Below are positions 43,944 through 53,073 of a stretch of DNA of 64,000 nucleotides, piece by piece. The position numbers were made by a program, and so were the translations under genes. The DNA is from Marinobacter sp. es.042 (GTDB lineage Bacteria > Pseudomonadota > Gammaproteobacteria > Pseudomonadales > Oleiphilaceae), in the NCBI RefSeq assembly GCF_900188315.1, contig NZ_LT897781.1, positions 3,100,001-3,164,000 of the forward strand, written 5' to 3'. Positions within the stretch are counted from its first letter, which is position 1; each line of letters opens with the position of its first letter. The notes below the pieces were generated by a model, which was given only the letters and a program-made list of their open reading frames with translations, was not told where the DNA came from and ran no database searches.

Positions 43944-44879
43944 GTGCGACTTGTTTTTGCTGGTACACCGGATTTTGCGGCAACCGCGCTCCGCGCCCTG
44001 ATTGCAGCCGGCCACACTATCGTTGGCGTTTACTCCCAGCCGGATCGTCCCGCCGGCCGTGGCCGGAAGCTGCAGCCCAGCCCGGTCAAGCAGGTAGCGC
44101 TGGACCACGGGATCCCGGTCTTCCAGCCCGAAACACTGAAAACGCCCGACGCCCAGAAGCAATTGGCCGATCTGAATCCGGACGTGATGATTGTCGCGGC
44201 CTATGGTCTGATCCTGCCGAAGGCGGTCCTGGACATTCCAACCCACGGTTGCCTGAACATCCACGCCTCGCTGCTGCCACGCTGGCGCGGCGCCGCACCT
44301 ATTCAGCGGGCCATAGCGGCAGGCGATGCGGAAACCGGCATCACCATCATGCAGATGGACGAGGGCCTGGATACCGGCGCCATGCTGTTGAAATCCCTGA
44401 CCACCATCGAGGACAACGACACCGGCGGCAGTCTCCACGACCGCCTGGCTGAACTCGGTGGCCAGGCCATCATCAAGGCCCTGGAGCTTCTTCAGAAGGG
44501 CGAACTCACCGGGGAACCCCAGAACGATCAGCTGGCCTGCTACGCCAGCAAACTGAGCAAGACCGAAGGCCATATTGACTGGGCCGCAGATGCCAAAGCG
44601 ATTGAACGGCTGGTTCGCGCCTTTAACCCCTGGCCCGGAACCTACACCGATCTGGGTGACCAACGTATCCGGATTCACGAAGCCCAGGCCCTGGTTACCG
44701 CCAGCGACGCTTTCCCCGGCACCGTAGTACAACGGGACCGGGACGGGATCGACATCGCCTGCGGCAACGGCACTCTGCGCATCACCCGTCTCCAGCTGCC
44801 GGGCTCCCGCGCCCAGAGCGTGAACGACCTGATCAATGGCGGCAAGGAACTGCTCATGCCCGGCCAGGAGCTGCGCTGA
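43944..44879 (+). CDS. fmt: Methionyl-tRNA formyltransferase
   Basis: A 311-residue enzyme formylating initiator Met-tRNA with 10-formyl-THF. Start is GTG 43944 giving M-R-L-V-F-A-G-T-P-D-F-A-A; the catalytic loop S-L-L-P-R-W-R-G-A-A-P-I and the N-I-H-A-S motif are present, with the C-terminal OB-fold tRNA-binding domain from about 205. Functional partner of def. Confidence 0.97.
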   Translation: MRLVFAGTPDFAATALRALIAAGHTIVGVYSQPDRPAGRGRKLQPSPVKQVALDHGIPVFQPETLKTPDAQKQLADLNPDVMIVAAYGLILPKAVLDIPTHGCLNIHASLLPRWRGAAPIQRAIAAGDAETGITIMQMDEGLDTGAMLLKSLTTIEDNDTGGSLHDRLAELGGQAIIKALELLQKGELTGEPQNDQLACYASKLSKTEGHIDWAADAKAIERLVRAFNPWPGTYTDLGDQRIRIHEAQALVTASDAFPGTVVQRDRDGIDIACGNGTLRITRLQLPGSRAQSVNDLINGGKELLMPGQELR

Positions 44880-44880
44880 G

Positions 44881-46182
44881 ATGGGCGACCGACAACACCC
44901 CATGCGCGCCATCGCCGCGGGTGTGATGCTTTCCGTGGAGAATGGCCAGTCCCTGTCCCAGTGCCTACCGCCGGCTCTGAACCGCCTGCCCGCCAATGAA
45001 CGCCCGGTTCTCCAGGCGCTCTGTTACGGCACCTGCCGCTGGTTTCACCGCCTCGACGGCGAGCTCAACAGCCGGTTGAAAAAACCTCTGCGCAAGCCCG
45101 ACCGCATCATCCATCACCTGATGCTGGTTGCCCTGTTCCAGTTGCGCTTCAGCCAGCAGGCCAATTACGCCGTTCTCAATGAAACCGTTGAAGCCTGCAG
45201 GGCCCTGGACAAACCCCACCTGACCGGGCTGGTGAATGGTGTCCTCAGGGCCGCGGAGCGGGAAGGCGCGCCAGAACCGGCAGGCGATGCCGCCAGGTTC
45301 AGCCACCCGGTGTGGATGGTGGAAAAGCTCCGCCACAACTGGCCGGAAGACTGGCAACACATTCTCGACGCGAACAATGCTCAGGCCCCCATGACCCTGC
45401 GGGTAAATGCCCTCCGTTTTGCCCGGGATGAGTATCTTGGCCTGCTGGCCGAGGCCGGCATCGAAGCAAACGCGACGCGCTTCGCACCCCACGGCATTCA
45501 ACTGGCCACTCCGGTTCCTGTCGACCGGCTGCCCTGGTTCGCCGATGGCGCTGTCAGCGTGCAGGATGAGGCCGCACAATTGTGTACCACCCTGATGGAC
45601 CTGGCGCCTGGCCAGAGGGTTCTGGATGCCTGTGCCGCTCCCGGCGGCAAAACCTGCGCGATTCTGGAGGGCTGTGGCGAGCTGGCGGAAGTGGTCGCCA
45701 TCGACGAATCCGCTGATCGCCTGCCCAGGGTTCAGGAGAATCTGGATCGACTTGACCTCAACGCCACCCTGAAACAGGCGGATGCGGCTGCGACCGAACA
45801 ATGGTGGGACGGCGAGGCATTCGATCGCATTCTGCTGGACGTGCCCTGCAGCGCCAGCGGCGTGATTCGCCGCCACCCTGATATCAAGTTATTGCGCCGT
45901 GAATCGGACATTACCCCCCTGGCGGCCATACAGCTCGGGTTGCTGGACGCAATGTGGGCTATCCTGAAACCCGGAGGCCGGCTGGTGTATGCCACCTGCT
46001 CGGTGTTCCCGCAGGAAAACCACCGTATAATTCGGCGGTTTTGCAAGCAGCAGACCGATGCCATTCTCGTTGAGCCGGAGGCTCAATGGGGACGCGATAT
46101 GGGTGCGGGGCGGCAACTGCTCCCGGATCCGGACAGCCATGACGGCTTCTTCTACGCCGTGCTGGAGAAACCCGAACCATGA
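44881..46182 (+). CDS. rsmB: 16S rRNA (cytosine967-C5)-methyltransferase
   Basis: A 433-residue enzyme: N-terminal NusB-like RNA-binding domain (about 1-130) and a Rossmann methyltransferase domain with the SAM loop A-C-A-A-P-G-G-K-T and the two cysteines of the 5-methylcytosine mechanism in D-V-P-C-S-A-S-G and Y-A-T-C-S-V. The ATG at 44881 directly follows the fmt stop; the frame upstream lies inside fmt. Its stop overlaps trkA by 4 nt. Confidence 0.95.
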   Translation: MGDRQHPMRAIAAGVMLSVENGQSLSQCLPPALNRLPANERPVLQALCYGTCRWFHRLDGELNSRLKKPLRKPDRIIHHLMLVALFQLRFSQQANYAVLNETVEACRALDKPHLTGLVNGVLRAAEREGAPEPAGDAARFSHPVWMVEKLRHNWPEDWQHILDANNAQAPMTLRVNALRFARDEYLGLLAEAGIEANATRFAPHGIQLATPVPVDRLPWFADGAVSVQDEAAQLCTTLMDLAPGQRVLDACAAPGGKTCAILEGCGELAEVVAIDESADRLPRVQENLDRLDLNATLKQADAAATEQWWDGEAFDRILLDVPCSASGVIRRHPDIKLLRRESDITPLAAIQLGLLDAMWAILKPGGRLVYATCSVFPQENHRIIRRFCKQQTDAILVEPEAQWGRDMGAGRQLLPDPDSHDGFFYAVLEKPEP

Positions 46183-47582
46183 AAATCCTGATTCTCGGTG
46201 CCGGCCAGGTCGGCGGTACCCTTGCCGAAAACCTTGCCAACGAAGCCAACGACATCACCATCATCGACAGCGATGGTGCCCGATTGCGCGAATTGCAGGA
46301 CAGGCTCGACATCCGCACCGTCCAGGGCGCGGCGTCCTATCCCACGGCACTGCGACAGGCCGGGGCCGAAGACGCCGACATGCTGATTGCCGTCACCAAC
46401 AGCGACGAGACCAACATGGTCGCCTGCCAGGTGGCAAAACTGCTGTACAAGACCCCGACCACCATATGCCGGGTACGAGCCAACGCCTATCTGGCGAAAT
46501 CCGAACTTTTCTACCAGCGCGACCAGACCAAGGACCTCGACAGCCTGCGGGGCTTTCCCATTGATGTTCTGATCAGCCCCGAACATCTGGTGACCAAACA
46601 CATCACCCGGCTGATCGAGAACCCCGGCGCCCTCCAGGTACTGGAGTTCTCCAAGGGCCTGACCCGCCTTGTGGCCATCCGCGCCACCAAGGGTGGGCCG
46701 CTGGTGGGCCATGAGCTGTCTTACCTGCGCACCCACATGCCCAAGATCGATACCCGGGTGGCGGCCATCTTCCGTAAAGACCGGGCGATCATGCCCGAGG
46801 GCGACACCGTGATCGAAGACGGGGATGAGGTGTTCTTTATCGCCGCCGGCGACCACATCAAGTCGGTGATGAGCGAGCTCCAACCCCTGGTCAAACCCTA
46901 CAAGCGCATCTTCATCTGCGGAGGCGGCAATATCGGTCAGCGGCTTGCCCATACCCTCGAGAACCGGTATCAGGTCAAACTGCTGGAGCGGGACCACGAG
47001 CGCTGCGTCATGCTCTCGGAGAACCTGCGTAAGACCGTGGTTCTGGAGGGTAACGCCGCCAACAAGGATATCCTGCTGGAAGAGAACATCGAGAGTACTG
47101 ATGTGTTCTGCGCAGTGACCAACGATGATGAAGCCAACATCATGGCGTCGCTTCTGGCCAAGCGCCTGGGCGCCCGCAAGGTCTTGACCCTGATCAACAA
47201 TCCGGACTACGTGGACCTGATTCAGGGTGGCGACATCGACGTGGCCATCTCACCCCAGCAGACCACTATTGGCAGCCTTCTGACCCACGTTCGCCGGGGC
47301 GATGTTGTGAACGTTCACTCACTCCGCAGGGGCGCGGCAGAGGCAATTGAAGCGATTGCCCACGGGGATCACCGGTCTTCGAAAGTGGTCGGTAAAAGGC
47401 TTGATGAAATCAACCTGCCAGAAGGCACCACCATCGGCGCCATCGTGCGTCGCAATGAAGTTCTGATCGCCCACGATCACCTCCGGATCCAGCCGGACGA
47501 CCACGTTATCCTGTTCCTGGTGGACAAAACCCGCATCCGGGATGTGGAAAAACTCTTCCAGGTGGGTCTTACCTTCTTCTGA
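46179..47582 (+). CDS. trkA: Trk potassium-uptake regulatory protein TrkA
   Basis: A 467-residue cytoplasmic protein with two repeats of an NAD-binding RCK domain: G-A-G-Q-V-G-G near 7-13 and G-G-G-N-I-G-Q near 248-254, each followed by a TrkA-C subdomain. It gates the TrkH/TrkG K+ channel, encoded elsewhere. ATGA overlap with rsmB is typical of the locus. Potassium uptake by Trk is part of the early response to salt. Confidence 0.96.
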   Translation: MKILILGAGQVGGTLAENLANEANDITIIDSDGARLRELQDRLDIRTVQGAASYPTALRQAGAEDADMLIAVTNSDETNMVACQVAKLLYKTPTTICRVRANAYLAKSELFYQRDQTKDLDSLRGFPIDVLISPEHLVTKHITRLIENPGALQVLEFSKGLTRLVAIRATKGGPLVGHELSYLRTHMPKIDTRVAAIFRKDRAIMPEGDTVIEDGDEVFFIAAGDHIKSVMSELQPLVKPYKRIFICGGGNIGQRLAHTLENRYQVKLLERDHERCVMLSENLRKTVVLEGNAANKDILLEENIESTDVFCAVTNDDEANIMASLLAKRLGARKVLTLINNPDYVDLIQGGDIDVAISPQQTTIGSLLTHVRRGDVVNVHSLRRGAAEAIEAIAHGDHRSSKVVGKRLDEINLPEGTTIGAIVRRNEVLIAHDHLRIQPDDHVILFLVDKTRIRDVEKLFQVGLTFF

Positions 47583-47607
47583 CTTAGAAATACACAGCCA
47601 GCACGCG

Positions 47608-47613
47608 TATAAT
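47608..47613 (+). promoter_or_regulatory. Likely -10 box of glyQS promoter
   Basis: A perfect TATAAT 26 nt downstream of the trkA stop, 74 nt before the glyQ start. The best -35 candidate, TTAGAA at 47584-47589, is weak. Confidence 0.5.
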
Positions 47614-47686
47614 GCGCCTTTCTTTTTTCGGAGTGCCCGAAGGACAACCGGGGCGCCACACACAGACTGATCAGCAGGCAACCGTC

Positions 47687-48712
47687 GTGACAGACAAGGC
47701 AACAAAACAGACAACTCCGGATATCGGGACCTTTCAAGGCCTTATCCTGGCTCTGCAGAATTTCTGGGCGCAGCAAGGCTGCGTGGTCCTCCAGCCACTG
47801 GACATGGAAGTGGGTGCCGGCACGTTCCACCCGGCCACCTTCCTGCGTGCCATCGGGCCGGAAACCTGGAACGCCGCCTACGTTCAGCCCAGCCGCCGCC
47901 CTACGGACGGCCGCTACGGTGAAAACCCCAACCGCCTGCAGCATTATTATCAGTTCCAGGTGGTGCTCAAGCCGTCCCCGGACAACATCCAGGAACTGTA
48001 CCTGGATTCCCTGAAAGCCCTGGGTCTGGATCCACTGGTGCACGACATCCGGTTCGTGGAAGACAACTGGGAATCTCCGACACTCGGTGCCTGGGGGCTG
48101 GGTTGGGAAATCTGGCTGAATGGTATGGAAGTCACCCAGTTTACCTACTTCCAGCAAGTGGGTGGCCTGGAATGCTTTCCGGTCACCGGCGAGCTTACCT
48201 ACGGCCTTGAGCGGATCGCCATGTACCTGCAGGGCGTGGACAGCGTCTACGATCTGGTCTGGACCGAAGGCCCTGACGGTGTGGTTACCTACGGTGACGT
48301 GTTCCACCAGCAGGAAGTGGAGATGTCCACCTACAACTTCGAGCACGCCGACACCGAATTCCTGTTCCACAGCTTCGATGTTCACGAGCGGGAGAGCGCC
48401 CGGCTGATTGAAGCCGGCCTGGCCCTGCCAGCCTATGAACAGGTTCTCAAGGCCTCCCATACTTTTAACCTGCTGGACGCCCGCCACGCCATCTCGGTTA
48501 CCGAGCGTCAGCGCTTCATCCTGAGGGTTCGCACCCTGGCTCGTGCCGTTGCCCAGGCGTACTTCGACAGCCGTCGCTCGCTTGGCTTCCCGCTCGCGCC
48601 AGAAGCGTTGCGCAAGGAAGTCCTTGCCGCCGCTGAGGCCGCCGACGACAAGGCGAAAAGCAAGAAGGGCAAGAAAGCGAAGAAGGCACAGCAGGAACAG
48701 GGGAACGCATAA
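47687..48712 (+). CDS. glyQ: Glycyl-tRNA synthetase alpha subunit
   Basis: A 341-residue class II synthetase subunit. F-W-x-x-[33 protein letters not shown] and Y-Y-Q-F-Q-V are the alpha-subunit signatures. GTG 47687 is chosen as start since the upstream residues are non-family; the C-terminal tail after about 315 is an unusual K/A-rich stretch ([11 protein letters not shown]) longer than in E. coli GlyQ. Followed 2 nt later by glyS. Confidence 0.95.
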   Translation: MTDKATKQTTPDIGTFQGLILALQNFWAQQGCVVLQPLDMEVGAGTFHPATFLRAIGPETWNAAYVQPSRRPTDGRYGENPNRLQHYYQFQVVLKPSPDNIQELYLDSLKALGLDPLVHDIRFVEDNWESPTLGAWGLGWEIWLNGMEVTQFTYFQQVGGLECFPVTGELTYGLERIAMYLQGVDSVYDLVWTEGPDGVVTYGDVFHQQEVEMSTYNFEHADTEFLFHSFDVHERESARLIEAGLALPAYEQVLKASHTFNLLDARHAISVTERQRFILRVRTLARAVAQAYFDSRRSLGFPLAPEALRKEVLAAAEAADDKAKSKKGKKAKKAQQEQGNA

Positions 48713-48714
48713 CC

Positions 48715-50796
48715 ATGGCAACACAGGATTTTCTGGTCGAACTGGGCACCGAAGAGCTGCCCCCCAAGGCCCTCAAGCCGCTGTCTGACGCCTTTACCCA
48801 GGGCATTGCCCGGGGCCTGGAAGAAGCGGGCATCGAATTCGGCAAAGTTGAAGCCTTTGCCGCTCCGCGCCGCTTGGCCGTGCGCATCCGGGATCTGGCT
48901 GACTCCCAGCCGGACAAGTCGGTTGAAAAACGTGGCCCTGCCGTCAAGGCGGCATTCGACGACGCTGGCAATCCGACCCGCGCGCTGACCGGCTTTGCCA
49001 CCTCTCTGGGTGTAACTCCGGACCAGCTCGACACCCTGGAAACCGACAAGGGTGCCTGGGTGGTCTACCGCACGGTCGAGCAGGGCAAGCCCACCGTAGA
49101 GCTGATGCCGGAACTGGTAGAGCAATCCCTGGCTGGCCTGCCGATTCCCAAGCGCATGCGCTGGGGTGCCCATCGCACCGAGTTCGTGCGCCCGGTCCAC
49201 TGGGTAGTAATGCTGTTCGGCAACAAGGTGATCGAGGCGCCCATCATGGGCCTGACTCCGGGCAACAAGACCCGCGGTCACCGCTTCCATTGCCCGAAAT
49301 CCCTGATCGTACCCACGCCGAACGATTACGAAGTCGTCCTCAAGCAGGAAGGCTATGTGATTGCCGATTTCGCCGAGCGCCGGGAACAGATTCGTGCCGG
49401 CGTCACCGAGCTGGCCGAGAAGGAAGCCGGTGGCAAGGCCGTTATTGATGAGGACCTGCTGGACGAAGTCACCGCGCTCAACGAGTGGCCAGTGCCGTTG
49501 ATGGGTCGCTTCGAGGAACGGTTCCTCGAGGTTCCGGCGGAGGCCCTGATTTCCTCCATGAAGGAACACCAGAAGTACTTCCACGTGGTGGCCGCCGACG
49601 GGGAAATGCTGCCGCTGTTCATCACCGTGGCAAACATCGAAAGCAAGGACCCGTCACAGGTTGTTTCCGGTAACGAGAAAGTGATCCGGCCCCGGCTGTC
49701 CGATGCCGCGTTCTTCTACGAAACCGACCGGAAGACCAAGCTCGAGGATCGCATCGACGCCCTCAAGCCCATCGTGTTCCAGGAAAAACTGGGCAGCATC
49801 TACGACAAGTCTGTGCGCGTTGCCGCCCTGGCCAAGAAAATCGCCGACGCCATCGGCAGTGATCCGGCACTGGCCGAGCGCGCCGCCATGCTGGCGAAGA
49901 CCGACCTGGTCACCGAAATGGTCCTGGAGTTTACCGACCTGCAGGGCATCATGGGCCAGTACTACGCCGCCAACGATGGCGAGCCGGAAGACGTGGCCAA
50001 GGCACTGAACGAGCAATACATGCCCCGTTTCGCCGGCGACGATTTGCCAACAACCCTGACCGGCTGTGCCATTGCCATCGCGGACCGTCTGGACTCCCTG
50101 GTGGGCCTGTTCGGCATCAACCAGCCGCCATCCGGCACACGGGACCCATTCGCCCTGCGCCGGGCCTCCCTGGGGGTGCTGCGCATTATCATCGAGCGCG
50201 AACTGCCGCTGGACCTGCAAACCTGCTGCGAGTGGGCCGAAGAGAACTTCACCGTGCTGACCGAGCAGAACACCGCCAGCACCGTGGTGGACTACATGCT
50301 GGAGCGCTTCCGCGCCCACTACGACGAGCAGGGCATTGGCGCCGAGGTCTACCTGGCCGTGCACGCCCGCCGTCCGACCCGCCCGCTGGATTTCGACCGC
50401 CGGGTAAAAGCGGTGGAAGCCTTCCGGCAGTTGCCTGAAGCGCAGGCCCTGGCCGGCGCCAACAAGAGGGTTTCGAACATCCTGACCAAACAGGGTGGCG
50501 ACAGCATCGGTGAAACGGTCGACGCCAGCCTTCTGCAGGACAGCTCCGAAAAGGCGCTCGCCGAGCAGGTCGATCAACAGGCCGCCAAGGCTCTGCCGCT
50601 GTTCGAGAACGGCGACTACGCCAGTGCCCTGAGCTCACTGGCAAGCCTGCGGGCACCGGTGGACAACTTCTTTGATGAAGTGATGGTCATGGCCGACGAC
50701 GAGGCGGTAAGGAACAACCGGCTGGCGCTGCTGAACCGCCTGCGCAACCTGTTCCTGCGCGTTGCGGACATCTCCCTGCTGCCCACAGCAGGCTGA
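48715..50796 (+). CDS. glyS: Glycyl-tRNA synthetase beta subunit
   Basis: A 693-residue tRNA-binding subunit of the alpha2-beta2 enzyme. N-terminal F-L-V-E-L-G-T-E-E-L-P-P, M-R-W-G, E-F-V-R-P-V-H-W and the HD-like and anticodon-binding C-terminal region are all as in the family; length is standard. Confidence 0.96.
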   Translation: MATQDFLVELGTEELPPKALKPLSDAFTQGIARGLEEAGIEFGKVEAFAAPRRLAVRIRDLADSQPDKSVEKRGPAVKAAFDDAGNPTRALTGFATSLGVTPDQLDTLETDKGAWVVYRTVEQGKPTVELMPELVEQSLAGLPIPKRMRWGAHRTEFVRPVHWVVMLFGNKVIEAPIMGLTPGNKTRGHRFHCPKSLIVPTPNDYEVVLKQEGYVIADFAERREQIRAGVTELAEKEAGGKAVIDEDLLDEVTALNEWPVPLMGRFEERFLEVPAEALISSMKEHQKYFHVVAADGEMLPLFITVANIESKDPSQVVSGNEKVIRPRLSDAAFFYETDRKTKLEDRIDALKPIVFQEKLGSIYDKSVRVAALAKKIADAIGSDPALAERAAMLAKTDLVTEMVLEFTDLQGIMGQYYAANDGEPEDVAKALNEQYMPRFAGDDLPTTLTGCAIAIADRLDSLVGLFGINQPPSGTRDPFALRRASLGVLRIIIERELPLDLQTCCEWAEENFTVLTEQNTASTVVDYMLERFRAHYDEQGIGAEVYLAVHARRPTRPLDFDRRVKAVEAFRQLPEAQALAGANKRVSNILTKQGGDSIGETVDASLLQDSSEKALAEQVDQQAAKALPLFENGDYASALSSLASLRAPVDNFFDEVMVMADDEAVRNNRLALLNRLRNLFLRVADISLLPTAG

Positions 50797-50824
50797 GACC
50801 GGACCAAGGGGTAAGCGCACAGCG

Positions 50825-51382
50825 ATGTTGATCATTCTCGACCGGGACGGGGTCATCAACGAGTACGATGGCAATTACATCTGCTCGGCGGATGAATGGC
50901 ACCCCATTCCCGGCAGCGTTGAAGCGGTGGCCCGGCTCTGTATTGCCGGCCATCGCATTGCCATCGCCACCAACCAGTCAGGCATCGGCCGCGGCTACTA
51001 CGACACCGATGAGCTGGATGCCATGCACGAGAAGCTCGAGCAGCTGGTGGAAGCCCAGGGTGGTTGCATCGACTTCATTGCCTACTGCCCCCACCACCCC
51101 GACGACCAGTGCTGCTGCCGCAAGCCGCTCACCGGCCTTCTGGAGCAGATCCGCGAGCATTTTCATCTCGCCAGCCTTGAAGGGGTCATCATGGTGGGAG
51201 ACAGCCGCAAGGACCTGGAAGCCGGCCACGCCGAAGGCTGTCGTCCGGTACTGGTGAGAACCGGTAATGGACTGGACACCGAACGCCATCTGGACGCCAG
51301 ACCCATACCCGGCGCCGATGTCAATATCTACGATAATCTCAGCAAATTTACCGATGCCCTTTTATCCGCCGAGGGCTGGTAA
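50825..51382 (+). CDS. gmhB: D-glycero-beta-D-manno-heptose-1,7-bisphosphate 7-phosphatase
   Basis: A 185-residue HAD phosphatase in the ADP-heptose (LPS core) pathway. Nucleophile and acid/base are Asp6 and Asp8 in L-D-R-D-G-V-I-N; a structural zinc site is in Y-C-P-H-H-P-D-D-Q-C-C-C-R-K-P; the Mg loop is G-D-S-R-K-D-L-E-A. Start ATG 50825. Downstream of glyS as in many gammaproteobacteria. Confidence 0.93.
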   Translation: MLIILDRDGVINEYDGNYICSADEWHPIPGSVEAVARLCIAGHRIAIATNQSGIGRGYYDTDELDAMHEKLEQLVEAQGGCIDFIAYCPHHPDDQCCCRKPLTGLLEQIREHFHLASLEGVIMVGDSRKDLEAGHAEGCRPVLVRTGNGLDTERHLDARPIPGADVNIYDNLSKFTDALLSAEGW

Positions 51383-51398
51383 AACCGAAGCGAATCCG

Positions 51399-51404
51399 TA
51401 TAAT
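51399..51404 (+). promoter_or_regulatory. -10 box of the tRNA-Pro promoter
   Basis: Perfect TATAAT ending 13 nt before the first base of the tRNA; the matching -35 region overlaps the end of gmhB and is weak. Confidence 0.6.
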
Positions 51405-51417
51405 ACCGGCCGTTGAT

Positions 51418-51494
<77 letters not shown>

Positions 51495-51520
51495 CTTTCC
51501 CGCTTTGATTCCCTGCCGCG

Positions 51521-52885
51521 TTAAAACTCCCTGCTTAACTGCAAACCAGCTGTCCAGGGCACCACGTCATACTCGCTTTTAAATGAAGTCTGCCCCTGCA
51601 GAGGATCTGTCGTCTTATAGTCGATGGGAATATCGCCCTCATAAAAGACTCTTGCGACAAACATGTCTACCGTCCAGTCGCCTGCCAGATCACGAATCTG
51701 TGCACCCAGAGAAACCTGGTGGTAATCATCAAATGGTGTCAGCGGTGAACGCGTCTTGATGATAACGGGCGATTCATCAAACAAATAGCCGGCCTTTAGT
51801 GACCATGTCGGTGCCACCTGCCAGACTGCGCCAACCCGCCACTGCCAGGTGTCTTTCCAACTCTGAACCTGCTCCTCGGATGGCTGCTCGCCGGGAAAAG
51901 CAACTGGCAACGTCTCTCGGGACACTACGGACAGGGCAGAGGCATCACTCCATTTCGCCCAGGTTGCGCCTGCAAGCAGTTTAAGTGTGTCACTCCACTG
52001 GTGAGCAAGACCGACACTCAGGCTTTGAGGAATCGTGATCGGGACTTCTATCTGCTCAGAGACAGTGGTTTGAGTCAGCCCATTGGCTGACAAAGTGGGA
52101 AACTGGTTGATCGTGCCGGTACCCTTCAGATTGAATTCGGTGCCCGTACGGGCCGCGAGTCCAAGTGACGTTTCGGCAGTCGCCTGCCAGAGCACGCCGA
52201 CGGTGAACTCCAATGCAACATCGTCGCCCTCCAATGTCGCGTAGCCATCGTTCAGGGTGCCGCGAGGAAGTGAAAAACGTGATTCAATTCCACTGAAATC
52301 AACTGGATTACGCTGCTCGGCATCGGCATAAAGCACATTGAGGCTGCCACCCAGTGAGAATCCCTCGCCACTGTTCACCGAAAAGGAAGGACTCACGCCG
52401 TAGGACACCAGTTCAATTTCATCACCAATATACCGCCCTGCAAAAGCATCGCCGTAATCGAAGCCCAGGCCATAGGGAACATAGACCCCCAGCCCGACAT
52501 CCAGCCAGTCGTTCACTTCATGAGTCAGGTAGGCATTGGGTACTGCAAACGTTTCAACATGATCACCACCACCATCGCCCACCACCAGGTCCCCGTTAGC
52601 ACGGGTGGCTGATGTTTGCGAATCCCGACCGACGGCGTCGATCTCGAACAGGATTGCTCCGAAAGACAGGTTGGTCCCGGAAAGTGCGCTCATTCCGGCA
52701 GGATTGAAAAATATCGTGGAAGCATTTTCCGGGTTGGCGACACTGCCAGCATTGCTGACTGCAGAAGTACTGGCACTTTGATCACTATTGGACAGACCGC
52801 CCGCAGAAGCGACCAATGGGGTAAACATGGATATCAGGAGAACTGCGCGAAATTCCTTTACAAAACCGGATCTTGATCTATACAT
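51521..52885 (-). CDS. FadL/TodX-family outer-membrane transport protein
   Basis: A 454-residue outer-membrane beta-barrel for long-chain fatty acids or other hydrophobic compounds. Signal peptide with cleavage near V-A-S-A; family motifs G-S-V-A-N-P-E-N-A-S-T-I-F-F-N-P-A-G-M-S (about 47-66), and the final strand ends in R-E-F. Local GC is lower than in gmhB (27 and 28 of 60 in two sampled lines against 36 of 60). Hydrocarbon and fatty-acid use is common in Marinobacter-like bacteria. Confidence 0.92.
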   Translation of the reverse strand: MYRSRSGFVKEFRAVLLISMFTPLVASAGGLSNSDQSASTSAVSNAGSVANPENASTIFFNPAGMSALSGTNLSFGAILFEIDAVGRDSQTSATRANGDLVVGDGGGDHVETFAVPNAYLTHEVNDWLDVGLGVYVPYGLGFDYGDAFAGRYIGDEIELVSYGVSPSFSVNSGEGFSLGGSLNVLYADAEQRNPVDFSGIESRFSLPRGTLNDGYATLEGDDVALEFTVGVLWQATAETSLGLAARTGTEFNLKGTGTINQFPTLSANGLTQTTVSEQIEVPITIPQSLSVGLAHQWSDTLKLLAGATWAKWSDASALSVVSRETLPVAFPGEQPSEEQVQSWKDTWQWRVGAVWQVAPTWSLKAGYLFDESPVIIKTRSPLTPFDDYHQVSLGAQIRDLAGDWTVDMFVARVFYEGDIPIDYKTTDPLQGQTSFKSEYDVVPWTAGLQLSREF

Positions 52886-53073
52886 ACAGCATCCTTTTGA
52901 GTAGGCTCCGAAGTATAGATTTCAGCGACACACCTATCAAATCAAAGAAGACAAAGACGCTAACTACGTGACAATCAGTGGAGTGAATAATGCTCTTCAA
53001 GCACCAATCGTTCGAGGGATTCGATAGCAAGCCCTGTGGGTGTTCTGTGGGCCTATGGATCAAGGAACTTTGA

